Below are positions 7,142-15,391 of a stretch of DNA of 17,253 nucleotides, one piece after another. The number at the start of each line of letters is the position of its first letter. The first letter of the stretch is position 1. A program made the position numbers and the translations under genes. The notes beneath the pieces are model-generated. The model was given only the letters and a program-made list of their open reading frames with translations, searched no databases and had not been told where the DNA came from. The stretch lies in assembly GCA_023409995.1 (NCBI GenBank), contig JAEYQN010000065.1, forward strand, positions 1-17,253. Direction: 5' to 3'. Source of the stretch: Cyanobacteria bacterium OH_CBB_238. GTDB taxonomy: Bacteria > Cyanobacteriota > Vampirovibrionia > Gastranaerophilales > Gastranaerophilaceae.

Positions 7142-9967
7142 TTATAACATTTTTTTCAAGTAGTGCCCGGTATAAGATTCTTTTGCTTTTGCAATATCTT
7201 CGGGCGTACCCTCTGCTATTACATAGCCACCTAAATCGCCACCTTCTGGGCCTAAGTCAATTATGTGGTCAGCTGTTTTTATTAAGTCTAAATTGTGTTC
7301 TATAATTAATATAGTGTTGCCATTATCAGCAAGTTTATCTAATATCTTTATAAGTTTATCTAAATCATACCAGTGTAAGCCTACTGTTGGTTCATCAAGT
7401 AAATAGAGTGTTTTACCTGTTGCTTTCTTGTTTAATTCTGCCGCAAGCTTTATTCTCTGAGCTTCTCCACCAGATAATGTCGTAGCACTTTGCCCAAGCT
7501 TTATATATTCTAAGCCTACGTCATTTAATGTTTGTAGTCTGTTTTTAATTTTTGGTATATTTTCAAAAAATTCTAGAGCTTCAGCTACGCTCATGTCGAG
7601 AACGTCTGAAATATCCTTTCCTTTATATTTTACCTCTAAGGTTTCTCTGTTGTATCTTTTACCTTTGCATACATCGCATTTAACAAAAACATCAGAGAGG
7701 AAGTTCATTTCAATTTTTAAGACGCCATCTCCTTTACAGGCTTCACATCTCCCCCCTTTTACATTGAAACTGAATCGTCCTTGTTTATAGCCCCTTACTT
7801 TTGCTTCGGCTGTTTTAGAAAAAAGTTCTCTAATATGGGTGAATACATCTGTATATGTTGCAGGATTTGACCTTGGTGTTCTTCCAATTGGAGATTGATC
7901 TATATCTATTACTTTATCGATATGTTCAAGACCTTTAATTTCTCTAACACCTATTGGTTTCGGTTTATTGCCCCGTAGTTTGTGAAGAGCATATTCGTAG
8001 ATAAGGTCTTGCATAAGTGTCGATTTGCCAGAACCGCTGACACCAGTTAGCGCAACAATTTTACCCATAGGTATTTTTAAGTTTATGTTTTTTAAATTAT
8101 TCAAGTTAGCATTTATTACTTCTAAGTAGTTGCCATTTCCTTCCCTACGTTTCTTTGGTACAGGAATTTCTTTTGTTTTGCTTAAGTATTGTCCGGTTAA
8201 GGATTCTTTAGCGTCCATAATGTCGTTAAGAGTTCCTTGAGCTACTATATGTCCCCCATTAACTCCTGCATTAGGGCCTATATCAACGATATAATCAGCA
8301 TTCCTTATTGTGTCCTCGTCATGCTCTACTACAATGAGTGTGTTACCTAGATTTCTCAATCTAAGTAATGTCTTGATTAGCATATCATTATTTAGCTGAT
8401 GAAGACCTATCGAAGGCTCATCTAATACATACAGTACGCCTGATAGACCGCTTCCTATCTGGGTTGCTAGTCGTATCCTTTGAGCTTCACCTCCTGATAG
8501 TGTTCCAGCCATCCTAGCTAAGTTTAAATATGACAGACCAACATCAACTAGAAATTTTAGTCGCGCTCTTATTTCTTCAAGTACTTGTTTTGCGATTGCC
8601 AATTGATAGTCTGATAATTCAAGAAAAAGGTCAGAGAAAAATTTGAATGCATCTGTAATAGACATTAAACACACATCATTTATATTCTTATCTTTGATCG
8701 TTACAGCTAGAGAAAATGGTCTCAGCCTAGCACCTTTACAATCCACGCATGGTATTGAAGACATGTATTTTTGAATATCATCTCGAATTTCATCAGAGTT
8801 AGTTTCGTTATATCTTTTCATATAGTACGGAATTACCCCAGAGAATACACGATTACTTGTTACCCAATCAGACCCACCGAAACTTTGATATCTTAATTTT
8901 ACTTTGTTTTTGCCACTACCATAAAGAATTATATTTTGATGTTCTTCTGGCAGTTGTTCAAATGGTATATCCATATCAATTGAAAAATGTTTAGAAACAG
9001 ACGATAGAATTTCCTGATAATATGGATTTCCTGTTCTTGCCCAAGGATAAATGGCTCCTTCCCTGAGAGTTTTAGTTCTGTCTGGAACAATTAAGTCAGG
9101 GTTTACTTCAAAATGTGCACCTAGTCCACCACAAGTAGGGCAAGCTCCATAGGGGCTATTAAAACTGAATATTCGAGGTGCTAGTTCTTCAAAGCCTATA
9201 TTACAGCTAGGACAAGCTAATTTTTCACTAAATGTAATTTCTTCTCCATCTATAATATCAACAAGCATTAGTCCATTAGCTTTTTGTAGAGCAATTTGTG
9301 CACTATCTGTTAGGCGTGATTTGGCAGATTCTTTTACTACTATTCTGTCGACTACAATTTCAATGGTATGCTTTATATTTTTTTTCAATTCAATGTCGGT
9401 TTCATCTATATTGACAACTTCACCATCAATTCTTAACCTTACAAAGCCTTCTTGCCTGAGCTCTTCTATAAGGGAAGTATATTCCCCTTTTTTCCCTTTT
9501 ATAATTGGTGAGATAATTTGTATTTTTGTACCTTCAGGTAAATTCATTATATTGTCAATGATTTCATCTATTGTCTGAGGAGCAATCTCTCCACCACATT
9601 CAGGGCAATGCGGTTTGCCGATTCGGGCATATAATAAACGAAGGTAGTCATATATCTCGGTGACAGTTCCCACCGTTGATCGTGGGTTGTTACTTGTTGA
9701 TTTTTGGTCTATAGATATAGCTGGCGAAAGACCTTCAATGCTTTCGACATTGGGCTTATCCATTTGCCCTAAAAATTGTCTAGCGTATGTGGAAAGACTT
9801 TCTACATATCTTCTCTGTCCTTCTGCAAATATTGTGTCAAAGGCTAAAGAACTTTTGCCCGAGCCACTCACTCCTGTAAAAACAATAAGTTCATTTTTAG
9901 GTAATTCCAGACTGACGTCTTTTAAATTATGTTGATTTGCTTTTCTTATTATAATTTTATCGTTCAT
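7142..9967 (-). CDS. uvrA: Excinuclease ABC subunit A
   Basis: UvrA is the damage-sensing ATPase of nucleotide excision repair and loads UvrB on lesions. From the ATG at 9967 the protein is 941 aa, the normal length. It has two ABC modules: Walker [10 protein letters not shown] at about 32-40 and GVSGSGKST at about 640, signatures [12 protein letters not shown] (about 490) and [12 protein letters not shown] (about 832), and Walker [13 protein letters not shown] and [12 protein letters not shown]. Zinc-binding cysteine pairs appear at CPECGG (N-terminal insertion), CPSC/CPTC, and CEACKGDG...CDVCKG (about 742-770). A GTG one codon earlier (9970) is in frame, but the ATG overlaps the regulator's stop as TGATG, the usual coupled arrangement. 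There is no strong ribosome binding site of its own. It is the last gene of a three-gene minus-strand operon. Confidence 0.97.
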   Translation of the reverse strand: MNDKIIIRKANQHNLKDVSLELPKNELIVFTGVSGSGKSSLAFDTIFAEGQRRYVESLSTYARQFLGQMDKPNVESIEGLSPAISIDQKSTSNNPRSTVGTVTEIYDYLRLLYARIGKPHCPECGGEIAPQTIDEIIDNIMNLPEGTKIQIISPIIKGKKGEYTSLIEELRQEGFVRLRIDGEVVNIDETDIELKKNIKHTIEIVVDRIVVKESAKSRLTDSAQIALQKANGLMLVDIIDGEEITFSEKLACPSCNIGFEELAPRIFSFNSPYGACPTCGGLGAHFEVNPDLIVPDRTKTLREGAIYPWARTGNPYYQEILSSVSKHFSIDMDIPFEQLPEEHQNIILYGSGKNKVKLRYQSFGGSDWVTSNRVFSGVIPYYMKRYNETNSDEIRDDIQKYMSSIPCVDCKGARLRPFSLAVTIKDKNINDVCLMSITDAFKFFSDLFLELSDYQLAIAKQVLEEIRARLKFLVDVGLSYLNLARMAGTLSGGEAQRIRLATQIGSGLSGVLYVLDEPSIGLHQLNNDMLIKTLLRLRNLGNTLIVVEHDEDTIRNADYIVDIGPNAGVNGGHIVAQGTLNDIMDAKESLTGQYLSKTKEIPVPKKRREGNGNYLEVINANLNNLKNINLKIPMGKIVALTGVSGSGKSTLMQDLIYEYALHKLRGNKPKPIGVREIKGLEHIDKVIDIDQSPIGRTPRSNPATYTDVFTHIRELFSKTAEAKVRGYKQGRFSFNVKGGRCEACKGDGVLKIEMNFLSDVFVKCDVCKGKRYNRETLEVKYKGKDISDVLDMSVAEALEFFENIPKIKNRLQTLNDVGLEYIKLGQSATTLSGGEAQRIKLAAELNKKATGKTLYLLDEPTVGLHWYDLDKLIKILDKLADNGNTILIIEHNLDLIKTADHIIDLGPEGGDLGGYVIAEGTPEDIAKAKESYTGHYLKKML

Positions 9968-10692
9968 CACTTATTCTTTTGTTCTTTTTGTATTCCCTCT
10001 GGCATAAGTCTGTAGCCACCGCCATAGATGGTTTCAATATATTTTTTGTCTTTTGAAATTTTATCTATTTTAGAACGAATATGCCTTATATGTACTCTGA
10101 TTGTTTCAACATCATCATCTGGCATGTATCCCCATATGTCAGTTAGTATTTTCGAAGCAGGTACCATATTTCCATAGTTTTGCACCAACAAATTTAAAAT
10201 TTCATACTCAATTGGAGTTATTTTTGCTATCTTTTCGTTTATTTTTACCGAATATGTTTCTGGAAGTAAGGTTATATCACCCACCGTGAATATTTCCTTT
10301 GTTGCCATTGATTTTGGGATTTGATTAACTCTTTTTAGAAGTGCTTTGACTCTTGCTTGAAGCTCTTCCATCTCAAATGGTTTTACGAGATAATCATCAA
10401 TCCCAATATCAAAGCCTTTAATTTTATCTTGAAGCATATTAAGAGCTGTGAGCATAAGGATAGGAATATCCTTTGTTGATTCATTTTCTCTAATTCGTTT
10501 AGCTACTGTATATCCATCTATTTCGGGCATCATTATATCTAAAACTATAAGGTTTGGTATTTCTTGTTTTGCTATTGCAAAACCTTTAATTCCATCTAAA
10601 GCACTTATTGTCTTATAGCCAGCTAATTCAAGGTTTATTTTAATAAGTTCATTTATAGCTTCATCGTCATCAATAATTAGAATCTTGTTCAC
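9967..10692 (-). CDS. OmpR/PhoB-type response regulator, RpaA-like
   Basis: This 241-aa two-domain regulator has a receiver domain (1-115) with DDD at 8-10, phospho-acceptor Asp52 in [11 protein letters not shown], Thr82 and Lys104 in VKPF. It also has a C-terminal winged helix (about 137-230) ending GGGYRL. The stretches [48 protein letters not shown] and [19 protein letters not shown] are very close to cyanobacterial RpaA as I recall it, closer than to PhoB or generic OmpR members. This is from memory, not alignment. The start is GTG, with AGGAG at 10698-10702, 5 nt upstream; that site overlaps the stop of the aminotransferase gene. No sensor kinase is nearby, so it is an orphan in this window. 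Its stop overlaps the uvrA start. Confidence 0.9.
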   Translation of the reverse strand: MNKILIIDDDEAINELIKINLELAGYKTISALDGIKGFAIAKQEIPNLIVLDIMMPEIDGYTVAKRIRENESTKDIPILMLTALNMLQDKIKGFDIGIDDYLVKPFEMEELQARVKALLKRVNQIPKSMATKEIFTVGDITLLPETYSVKINEKIAKITPIEYEILNLLVQNYGNMVPASKILTDIWGYMPDDDVETIRVHIRHIRSKIDKISKDKKYIETIYGGGYRLMPEGIQKEQKNK

Positions 10693-10703
10693 AGTGTCTC
10701 CTC

Positions 10704-11900
10704 TTATTCTTCGTATTTGATTCCAAATTTTTCTAATCTATCGAGGGCTTCTGCTATTTTCTCGTCTGGCTGTACCGTTGATATTCTGAAATAACCATCA
10801 GAATGCTTTCCAAAAGCACTTCCAGGGGTGAATACAACACCTGTCTTGTTCATAACCATGTCACAAAATTCACTAGATGTGTATCCTTTTGGTACTTTTA
10901 GCCACAAGTACATTGTAGCAAGTGGTTTTTGTATTTTCCAACCTAATTTTGGAAGACGTTCTAATAGTAGGTCTCTTCGTCTTTGGTAATTTTTCACAAT
11001 GGGTTCAACGAATTCATAATCCATATTCAATGCTTTTATCGCTGCATCTTGAACAATTGTTGATGTTCCATAGTCCATATTTGTTTTCATTGCATATATT
11101 GCGTCTATGTATTCTCTATTCCCAACAACAAATCCTATTCTCCACCCAGCCATGTTAAATGTCTTTGAAAAAGAATGGAATTCGACTGCTACATCTTTTG
11201 CACCTTCTATTTCAAATATGCTTAGTGGTCGATAGTTGTCATAGCAAACCTCACCATACGCCAAATCAGAAACAAGAAGAATACTGTATTTTCTACAAAA
11301 AGCAACTAGTTCTTCAAAAAATTCTCTTGTTGCAATAGCTCCTGTCGGGTTATTTGGATAATTAACAATAATCATTTTTGCTTTTTTCGCTACATCTTCT
11401 GGTATAGACTTTAAGTCAGGCAGGAAGTTGTTTTCCTCTTTTAATGGTGTATGATATACCTCGCCCCCTGCAATCCAAGTGCCTCGGGACATTACCGGAT
11501 AGTAAGGGTCTGGAACAATATTGATATCTCCAGGGTTAGTAAATGCAAGTGCAACATTAGCTAGACCTTCTTTTGCCCCGCTTAATGTTTGAACTTCAGT
11601 TGCCGGATCTATGTCTACGTTGTATCTTTTTTTCATCCAATCTGAAATTGCTTCCCTTAATTCCATTTTGCCTCGAAAACACGGATAACCATGACTTTCT
11701 GGTTTCTGTATTGAGTCTAAAGCAGCAACAACAACAGGATCGGGTGTTGCTCCATCGGGGTTTCCAATGCCCAAATCAATAAGATCTACGCCTTGGCGTC
11801 TTAATGCTTGTTTTTTGTCATCTAATACTGCAAAAATGTATTTTGGTAATTTTGTGATTTTATCAGATGGTATGATTGTTATTTTAGTGTCTGTTTCCAT
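10704..11900 (-). CDS. PLP-dependent class I aminotransferase (AlaC/DapL-type)
   Basis: This is a fold-type I aminotransferase of 398 aa. Visible are IDLGIGNPDGATP (41-53), HGYPCFRG (70-77), SGAKEGLANVALAF (107-120), the PLP-contacting PNNPTGA (182-188), SDLAYGEVCYD (211-221) and the Schiff-base Lys246 in SFSKTFNMAGWRIGF. The C-terminal substrate arginine lies in YFRIST. The motifs fit E. coli AlaC (glutamate-pyruvate transamination) and the related enzymes annotated as LL-diaminopimelate aminotransferases. Sequence alone does not separate alanine synthesis from lysine/diaminopimelate synthesis. The start is supported by TAGGAG about 10 nt before the ATG. It is the first gene of an operon with the RpaA-like regulator and uvrA. 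Upstream, 11901-12074 holds a small dyad (AACTA/TAGTT, 11930-11943) but no clear promoter. Confidence 0.93.
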   Translation of the reverse strand: METDTKITIIPSDKITKLPKYIFAVLDDKKQALRRQGVDLIDLGIGNPDGATPDPVVVAALDSIQKPESHGYPCFRGKMELREAISDWMKKRYNVDIDPATEVQTLSGAKEGLANVALAFTNPGDINIVPDPYYPVMSRGTWIAGGEVYHTPLKEENNFLPDLKSIPEDVAKKAKMIIVNYPNNPTGAIATREFFEELVAFCRKYSILLVSDLAYGEVCYDNYRPLSIFEIEGAKDVAVEFHSFSKTFNMAGWRIGFVVGNREYIDAIYAMKTNMDYGTSTIVQDAAIKALNMDYEFVEPIVKNYQRRRDLLLERLPKLGWKIQKPLATMYLWLKVPKGYTSSEFCDMVMNKTGVVFTPGSAFGKHSDGYFRISTVQPDEKIAEALDRLEKFGIKYEE

Positions 11901-12074
11901 TTTCTTGTCTCCTACATTAATTTTAATATAACTATTTTTAGTTGTGTACTATTTGTTTTGCCCGTGCTTTATTAAGCATAAAAGATTCTTGCCCCAAAGG
12001 GCGTTTGCATCTATTGTTATATTATTTAAGTATGAGAAATAAATGTTCATAGAGTTCTTTTCTTCCTATAATTA

Positions 12075-13022
12075 TTAGAGACTTAAGTTCTTTACTAGTT
12101 TTGGTGTTATTTCTTGCCAAGCTTTTGCTGAAGGATGATATCCATCTTTTCCAGTGTATTCTTTCGAGTTTAAAGGATGACCAACTAATCTTTCTGCATT
12201 TATTACTATAAATCCTTCTTTGCTTAATTTATTTAACTCTTTGTTATAGTAATCTAAATTTATCTCATATTTTGAAGCAAGTGGTTCTGGGTAAACTAAT
12301 ATAATAAATTTAGCTTCTGGAAATTTTTCTTTTGCTGTTTTTTGTGATTCTTTTATTATTTTAGTGAACAATCGAGATTCATCGTCCACTTTTTTGTTGT
12401 GAATTGTATGAAGAATGTGTTCCTGTATAACTATAGTAGTGTATAGAGAATTTAGGGGAAGAAAAATTGGCTTTATTTCTTCCAGTTTATTGTTGTTTAT
12501 TTTGTATCGTAACATGAGCTGTTGACTAACTATACAAGCTCTATTTTTGAATAGCCTATCAAAATGATCATATATAAACACATAGATAATATAGTCAGCA
12601 ACTGGTATTTCGTTTTGTATTGATTTTGTATTTAACTGATAATATACATGTTGTAGACCCGTTCCTGACGATGATCTGTCAAATACTGTTCGTCCACTTA
12701 AGTCTGAGAGTCTTTTTGCAAAAACATCATTATCACTTAGTCCAAATCCATGAGCGAATGAGCACCCAAATATAATTATTGGCTTTTTTTTCGCATTATC
12801 CTTTTTGAAAATTCTAAAGCTTTGCCGCAGGTCTGTATAACTAAATTTTTCTATCCTTTGATATCTAATTAATGCTGTATTGCCCGTTTTTGCTCTGTTA
12901 AAATTTTTTAGAGGTTCTTCATACCTTTGCTCAAGCTTTTTATAGCAAATAACTTCTGATAGTGCCAGCAAAAAAATGAATATAATAAAGTTTACAAGTA
13001 TGATCTTAAATATTTTTTTCAT
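12075..13022 (-). CDS. Membrane-anchored SGNH/GDSL-hydrolase-like protein
   Basis: The protein has 315 aa from the ATG at 13022. An N-terminal hydrophobic helix (about 4-25, after MKK) suggests a signal anchor with the catalytic domain outside the cytoplasmic membrane. Block I of the SGNH fold reads IIIFGCSFAHGFG (about 83-95), where the Ser in GCSF would be the nucleophile. A block II-like glycine follows in SSSGTG. The C-terminal DGYHPS (293-298) gives the Asp and His of the triad. The block III Asn is not obvious: that stretch reads FIYDHFDR. Family members often add or remove acyl groups on glycans, but the substrate here is unknown. An in-frame TTG at 13037 would add five residues and overlap the upstream gene. 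The ATG is preferred because GAGG at 13032-13035 sits 9 nt before it. It follows the CgeB-like gene by 4 nt. Confidence 0.75.
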   Translation of the reverse strand: MKKIFKIILVNFIIFIFLLALSEVICYKKLEQRYEEPLKNFNRAKTGNTALIRYQRIEKFSYTDLRQSFRIFKKDNAKKKPIIIFGCSFAHGFGLSDNDVFAKRLSDLSGRTVFDRSSSGTGLQHVYYQLNTKSIQNEIPVADYIIYVFIYDHFDRLFKNRACIVSQQLMLRYKINNNKLEEIKPIFLPLNSLYTTIVIQEHILHTIHNKKVDDESRLFTKIIKESQKTAKEKFPEAKFIILVYPEPLASKYEINLDYYNKELNKLSKEGFIVINAERLVGHPLNSKEYTGKDGYHPSAKAWQEITPKLVKNLSL

Positions 13023-13026
13023 ATTG

Positions 13027-13992
13027 CTAAGCCTCAATTATTTTTAATATTGAAGTTGTTCGGTCTTTAAACGAGTGATTGTTAACAATGTTTTTACGAC
13101 CATTACGTGCGATTGTTTGGGCTATGTCTAGATTGTTTAAATAAAATTTGATTTTATCAATTAATTCCGCTTCATTGCTGAAAACATCCAGTTCTCTTCC
13201 CACATCAAAATTCTTGCATAAATCAGGCATGTTATCTGTTAATAAAAAACCAGAGCTTGCCAAAACTTCAAATACTCTGTAATTAATGTTATTCAATCCT
13301 TGTTCTGTTATATTAATATTGATTTTACTGGAATTATACACATGAGCCATTTCGCTTTCTTTTTTTAAAAAGCCTTTGTAAGAAGCCTTATACCAATCAA
13401 GTTCTTCCGTTGTGAATAAATTATTGCTTACTATTTCATTTATACTTCTTTCAAAGTGATCCCTATAACAGTAAAGGCTTATTGGACCAAATGCTTTTAT
13501 TAAGGTAACTAAAATAGCTTGTCGTTTAGGAGTGAGCGGTCTACCAACAAAAGATATCTTATGTTCATATTTATCAAAATGTGATTTGTATAATTTAGGA
13601 TCAACGCCCAATGGTAGATAATGACTGGATTTAAAGGCTGTTGTGAATTCTGGATCCCATATAAAGATTTCTGCTTTTGTTTTTTTCATTATTTCATAAA
13701 GCTCAGGATTGTCGGTGTAAGCAAACTTGCTATCCGGTTCGTCACCAAAATAGTGGATAAATTTGTATTTGGAGTTATTTCTGAGTTTTGGCAATAGAGA
13801 TTCATTTACCATATACCCATAGCAATAGCCTAATATATAATCAGGATTGAATTTTTCAATTTCCTCAAAGGTTGTTTCTCTAACATCTTTTTCAACAACA
13901 AAATATCCAAGTTGTCTAAACGCTTCAGCAAAGCCATGAGTTATTAGGCAACCTGCGATACTTATTGGAGATGTAATAAAAACTTTTTTCAT
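13027..13992 (-). CDS. CgeB-like glycosyltransferase
   Basis: This is a soluble 321-aa GT-B-like protein. The N-terminal half begins with a Rossmann strand and glycine loop (KKVFITSPISIAGCLITHG) and contains YKFIHYFGDEPDS and the LPLGVDPKLY segment (about 126-135). The second half contains ISFVGRPLTPKRQAIL (about 145-160). Near residue 235 it has the diagnostic block NYRVFEVLASSGFLLTDNMPDL, which is the nucleotide-sugar end of the Glyco_trans_1_2/CgeB family; SNEAELIDKIKFYLNN follows. Such proteins usually sit in surface-polysaccharide or glycan loci. The sugar donor cannot be inferred. The start is supported by AAGGA about 5 nt upstream of the ATG. It is the first gene of a pair with the SGNH-like protein. 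Confidence 0.85.
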   Translation of the reverse strand: MKKVFITSPISIAGCLITHGFAEAFRQLGYFVVEKDVRETTFEEIEKFNPDYILGYCYGYMVNESLLPKLRNNSKYKFIHYFGDEPDSKFAYTDNPELYEIMKKTKAEIFIWDPEFTTAFKSSHYLPLGVDPKLYKSHFDKYEHKISFVGRPLTPKRQAILVTLIKAFGPISLYCYRDHFERSINEIVSNNLFTTEELDWYKASYKGFLKKESEMAHVYNSSKININITEQGLNNINYRVFEVLASSGFLLTDNMPDLCKNFDVGRELDVFSNEAELIDKIKFYLNNLDIAQTIARNGRKNIVNNHSFKDRTTSILKIIEA

Positions 13993-14008
13993 ATGATCCT
14001 TATTTAAA

Positions 14009-14037
14009 AGTATATTCTAGAGTTTGATTTTGGTCTA
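14009..14037 (-). promoter_or_regulatory. Candidate promoter of the CgeB/SGNH pair
   Basis: On the minus strand, TAGACC (14032-14037, 4 of 6 to TTGACA) is followed after exactly 17 nt by TATACT (14009-14014, 5 of 6 to TATAAT). The start of transcription would be near 14002, leaving a leader of only about 10 nt that contains the ribosome binding site. The promoter begins right after the rpsP terminator, which fits an independent unit. Confidence 0.4.
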
Positions 14038-14040
14038 TAT

Positions 14041-14073
14041 AAATAAAAATACCGCTTTAAGATTTAAAGCGGT
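14041..14073 (-). terminator. Rho-independent terminator of rpsP
   Basis: A perfect 10-bp inverted repeat has arms ACCGCTTTAA (14051-14060) and TTAAAGCGGT (14064-14073) with a 3-nt loop. On the minus strand it is followed by ATTTTTATTT, a U-rich tail. It lies about 30 nt downstream of the rpsP stop. On the plus strand the following sequence is AAATAAG, so it acts on the minus strand only. Confidence 0.85.
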
Positions 14074-14104
14074 AAATAAGTGTTCTCTTTCCCTGTAAAC
14101 TTAT

Positions 14105-14503
14105 TTATTCAGCAGCAGTTTCCTCAACAGCTGCATCCGCTTCTTTAGAAGCTTGGGCGGCCGCCGCTTTCTCTGCAGCAGCTTTTTCTGCTGCTTCTTT
14201 TTCTGCTGCTAATTTAGCTTGAGCTTTTTTAGATAACTTTTGAGTTTCTTTAGGTTTGTAAATCAGTTTTCCTTCATCATCAGCGTTATCAATTAAATAT
14301 TTAACTGTATCAGTTGGTTGAGCACCTTTTTTAATCCAATCTAATGCTGCAACTTTATCAAGTTTCATTTCTTTTGTTTTTGGATTGTAGTGACCTAGTT
14401 GTTGAATCGGTGCTGATTCACGTCTTGTTGTTGAGTTAATAACTACAATTCTGTATATAGGATTTCTTTTGTATCCCATTCTTTTTAATCTAATTTTAAC
14501 CAT
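14105..14503 (-). CDS. rpsP: 30S ribosomal protein S16 with long C-terminal tail
   Basis: S16 is a primary-binding protein of the 30S subunit that contacts 16S rRNA. The S16 core fills residues 1-82: MVKIRLKRMGYKRNPIYRIVV at the start, then SAPIQQLGHYNPKT (30-43), LDWIKKGAQPTDTVKYLI (54-71) and ending GKLIYK. Residues 83-132 form a tail of Lys, Ala and Glu with repeats such as AEKAAAEKAAAA. It is probably a charged helix or disordered, and roughly half as long again as the core. Similar but usually shorter tails occur in several phyla. The ribosome binding site AAGGAG lies about 11 nt upstream of the ATG. The gene is alone: the rimM/trmD/rplS partners common elsewhere are absent and a terminator follows. 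Confidence 0.97.
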   Translation of the reverse strand: MVKIRLKRMGYKRNPIYRIVVINSTTRRESAPIQQLGHYNPKTKEMKLDKVAALDWIKKGAQPTDTVKYLIDNADDEGKLIYKPKETQKLSKKAQAKLAAEKEAAEKAAAEKAAAAQASKEADAAVEETAAE

Positions 14504-14795
14504 TTGGTCTGTTTCTCCTTGTTACAACTGTTAATTGAGCTATTTTTCTGACTTTATATAGCTTCAGCCGCTTTGTTTAATACATCATAGAGGATCATGT
14601 TTTAAACTCGTACAATAATCTAATCACAAGGATAATTTATAATCAAGATCTGTTGTTAATTTTGCTTCCGATCTTTTATTACTTTGCTTTTTAAGCTGAC
14701 AGAATATCGGAAATATTTGTATTTAATAAATCTTATAGGTCATAAGTTTTGTAAACTATTTATGTTATAATTACTGTCAGTACAAGAGGATTTTT
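14504..14795. other. Divergent intergenic region between rpsP and the FliO-like gene
   Basis: These 292 bp must hold promoters for both directions. The plus-strand promoter is recognisable at 14763-14771. For rpsP on the minus strand I see only weak -10-like elements (a TATGAT reading near 14588 and a TATATA reading near 14557), with no convincing -35. The minus-strand leader of rpsP contains an AGCTAT/ATAGCT stem-loop near 14538-14563. An inverted repeat (TTCCGAT at 14666-14672 and ATCGGAA at 14706-14712) encloses a smaller GCTT/AAGC stem. A short dyad AGTTT-TGT-AAACT sits at 14745-14757, just upstream of the plus-strand -10. I see no open reading frame or tRNA here. Confidence 0.5.
14763..14771 (+). 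promoter_or_regulatory. Extended -10 promoter of the fliO-like operon
   Basis: TGTTATAAT is a perfect TATAAT with the TGn extension. No good -35 is present at 16-18 nt. Instead, a 5-bp dyad (14745-14757) lies in that place and could be an activator or repressor site. The start of transcription would be near 14778, with AGAGGA and the ATG at 14796 following closely. Confidence 0.5.
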
Positions 14796-15374
14796 ATGAA
14801 AAAATTGTTTATATTTATTTCAAGTTTACTCATTCAGACTAAAGCAATGGCAGATACTGAGGCATTAACAGAGTCTATGAAACAAACACTTAGGCATTCT
14901 GCTAGTGGTATTCCTAGTGTAACACACGTTGTTATTTCAACATTAGTTATGGTTGTTATGATTTATGTGGTGGCAATTATATACCAGCACTTAAACCATT
15001 TTAATAAAAAGAAATTTGGAGGAGCTGAGGATAAAACATTCATTCCCAATAGGCTTAAAATAGTAAACACCTTGGTATTAGGAAATAATAAATCTGTGTA
15101 TGTAGTTGAGGTTAATGACAAATATCTTGTTTTAGGTTCAACTCAAAGTAGTTTATCTTTGATAAAAGAATTTGATAAATCACAAATTAATAAGCTTATA
15201 GAAAATTCTTCTGCAAGCACCGTTGGTAAGGTTGTTCCGGAAGTTATTGAACAAGAATTAAAAACATTATTCCCAAAACAAGAAGTGGTAGTTGAAGAAA
15301 TAAAACCAACGCCAGAAGTATCAGTAGTCAAAAATGATAGAAATTTTGAAGAAATATACAAAAAATACATTTAA
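14796..15374 (+). CDS. FliO-like flagellar export assembly protein
   Basis: The protein has 192 aa and an N-terminal signal-like segment (MKKLFIFISSLLIQTKAMA, possible cleavage after AMA-19). A membrane helix follows at about 42-64, then a cytoplasmic domain. That domain reads RLKIVNTLVLGNNKSVYVVEV (86-106) and DKYLVLGSTQSSLSLIKEF (108-126), the FliO signature of a small beta-rich domain after the helix. FliO helps assemble the FliP/FliQ/FliR core of the flagellar type III export gate. The C-terminal 60 residues are variable and acidic/Pro-containing. It normally sits beside fliP, but no other flagellar gene is visible here. It heads a plus-strand cluster with neuB 17 nt downstream. The start is supported by AGAGGA before the ATG. 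The FliO assignment rests on motif pattern, so confidence is moderate. Confidence 0.75.
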   Translation: MKKLFIFISSLLIQTKAMADTEALTESMKQTLRHSASGIPSVTHVVISTLVMVVMIYVVAIIYQHLNHFNKKKFGGAEDKTFIPNRLKIVNTLVLGNNKSVYVVEVNDKYLVLGSTQSSLSLIKEFDKSQINKLIENSSASTVGKVVPEVIEQELKTLFPKQEVVVEEIKPTPEVSVVKNDRNFEEIYKKYI

Positions 15375-15391
15375 TTAATAGGGGTTTATAA

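Noticed and set aside
9321..9935. Plus-strand open frames antisense to uvrA
   Set aside because: UvrA motifs account for the coding signal on the minus strand. These frames are low-complexity shadows.
9968..9970. GTG start for uvrA
   Set aside because: The next codon is ATG and forms the classical TGATG overlap with the upstream stop. The GTG adds only one residue and has no better ribosome binding site.
11989..12003. GCCC-CAAA-GGGC hairpin as a terminator of the SGNH-like gene
   Set aside because: The stem is only 4 bp and no U tract follows on the minus strand. I do not count it as a terminator.
13023..13037. In-frame TTG start five codons upstream for the SGNH-like protein
   Set aside because: It would overlap the CgeB-like gene's stop and has no ribosome binding site. 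GAGG sits 9 nt before the ATG at 13022, and translation from there starts with a normal MKK signal-anchor.
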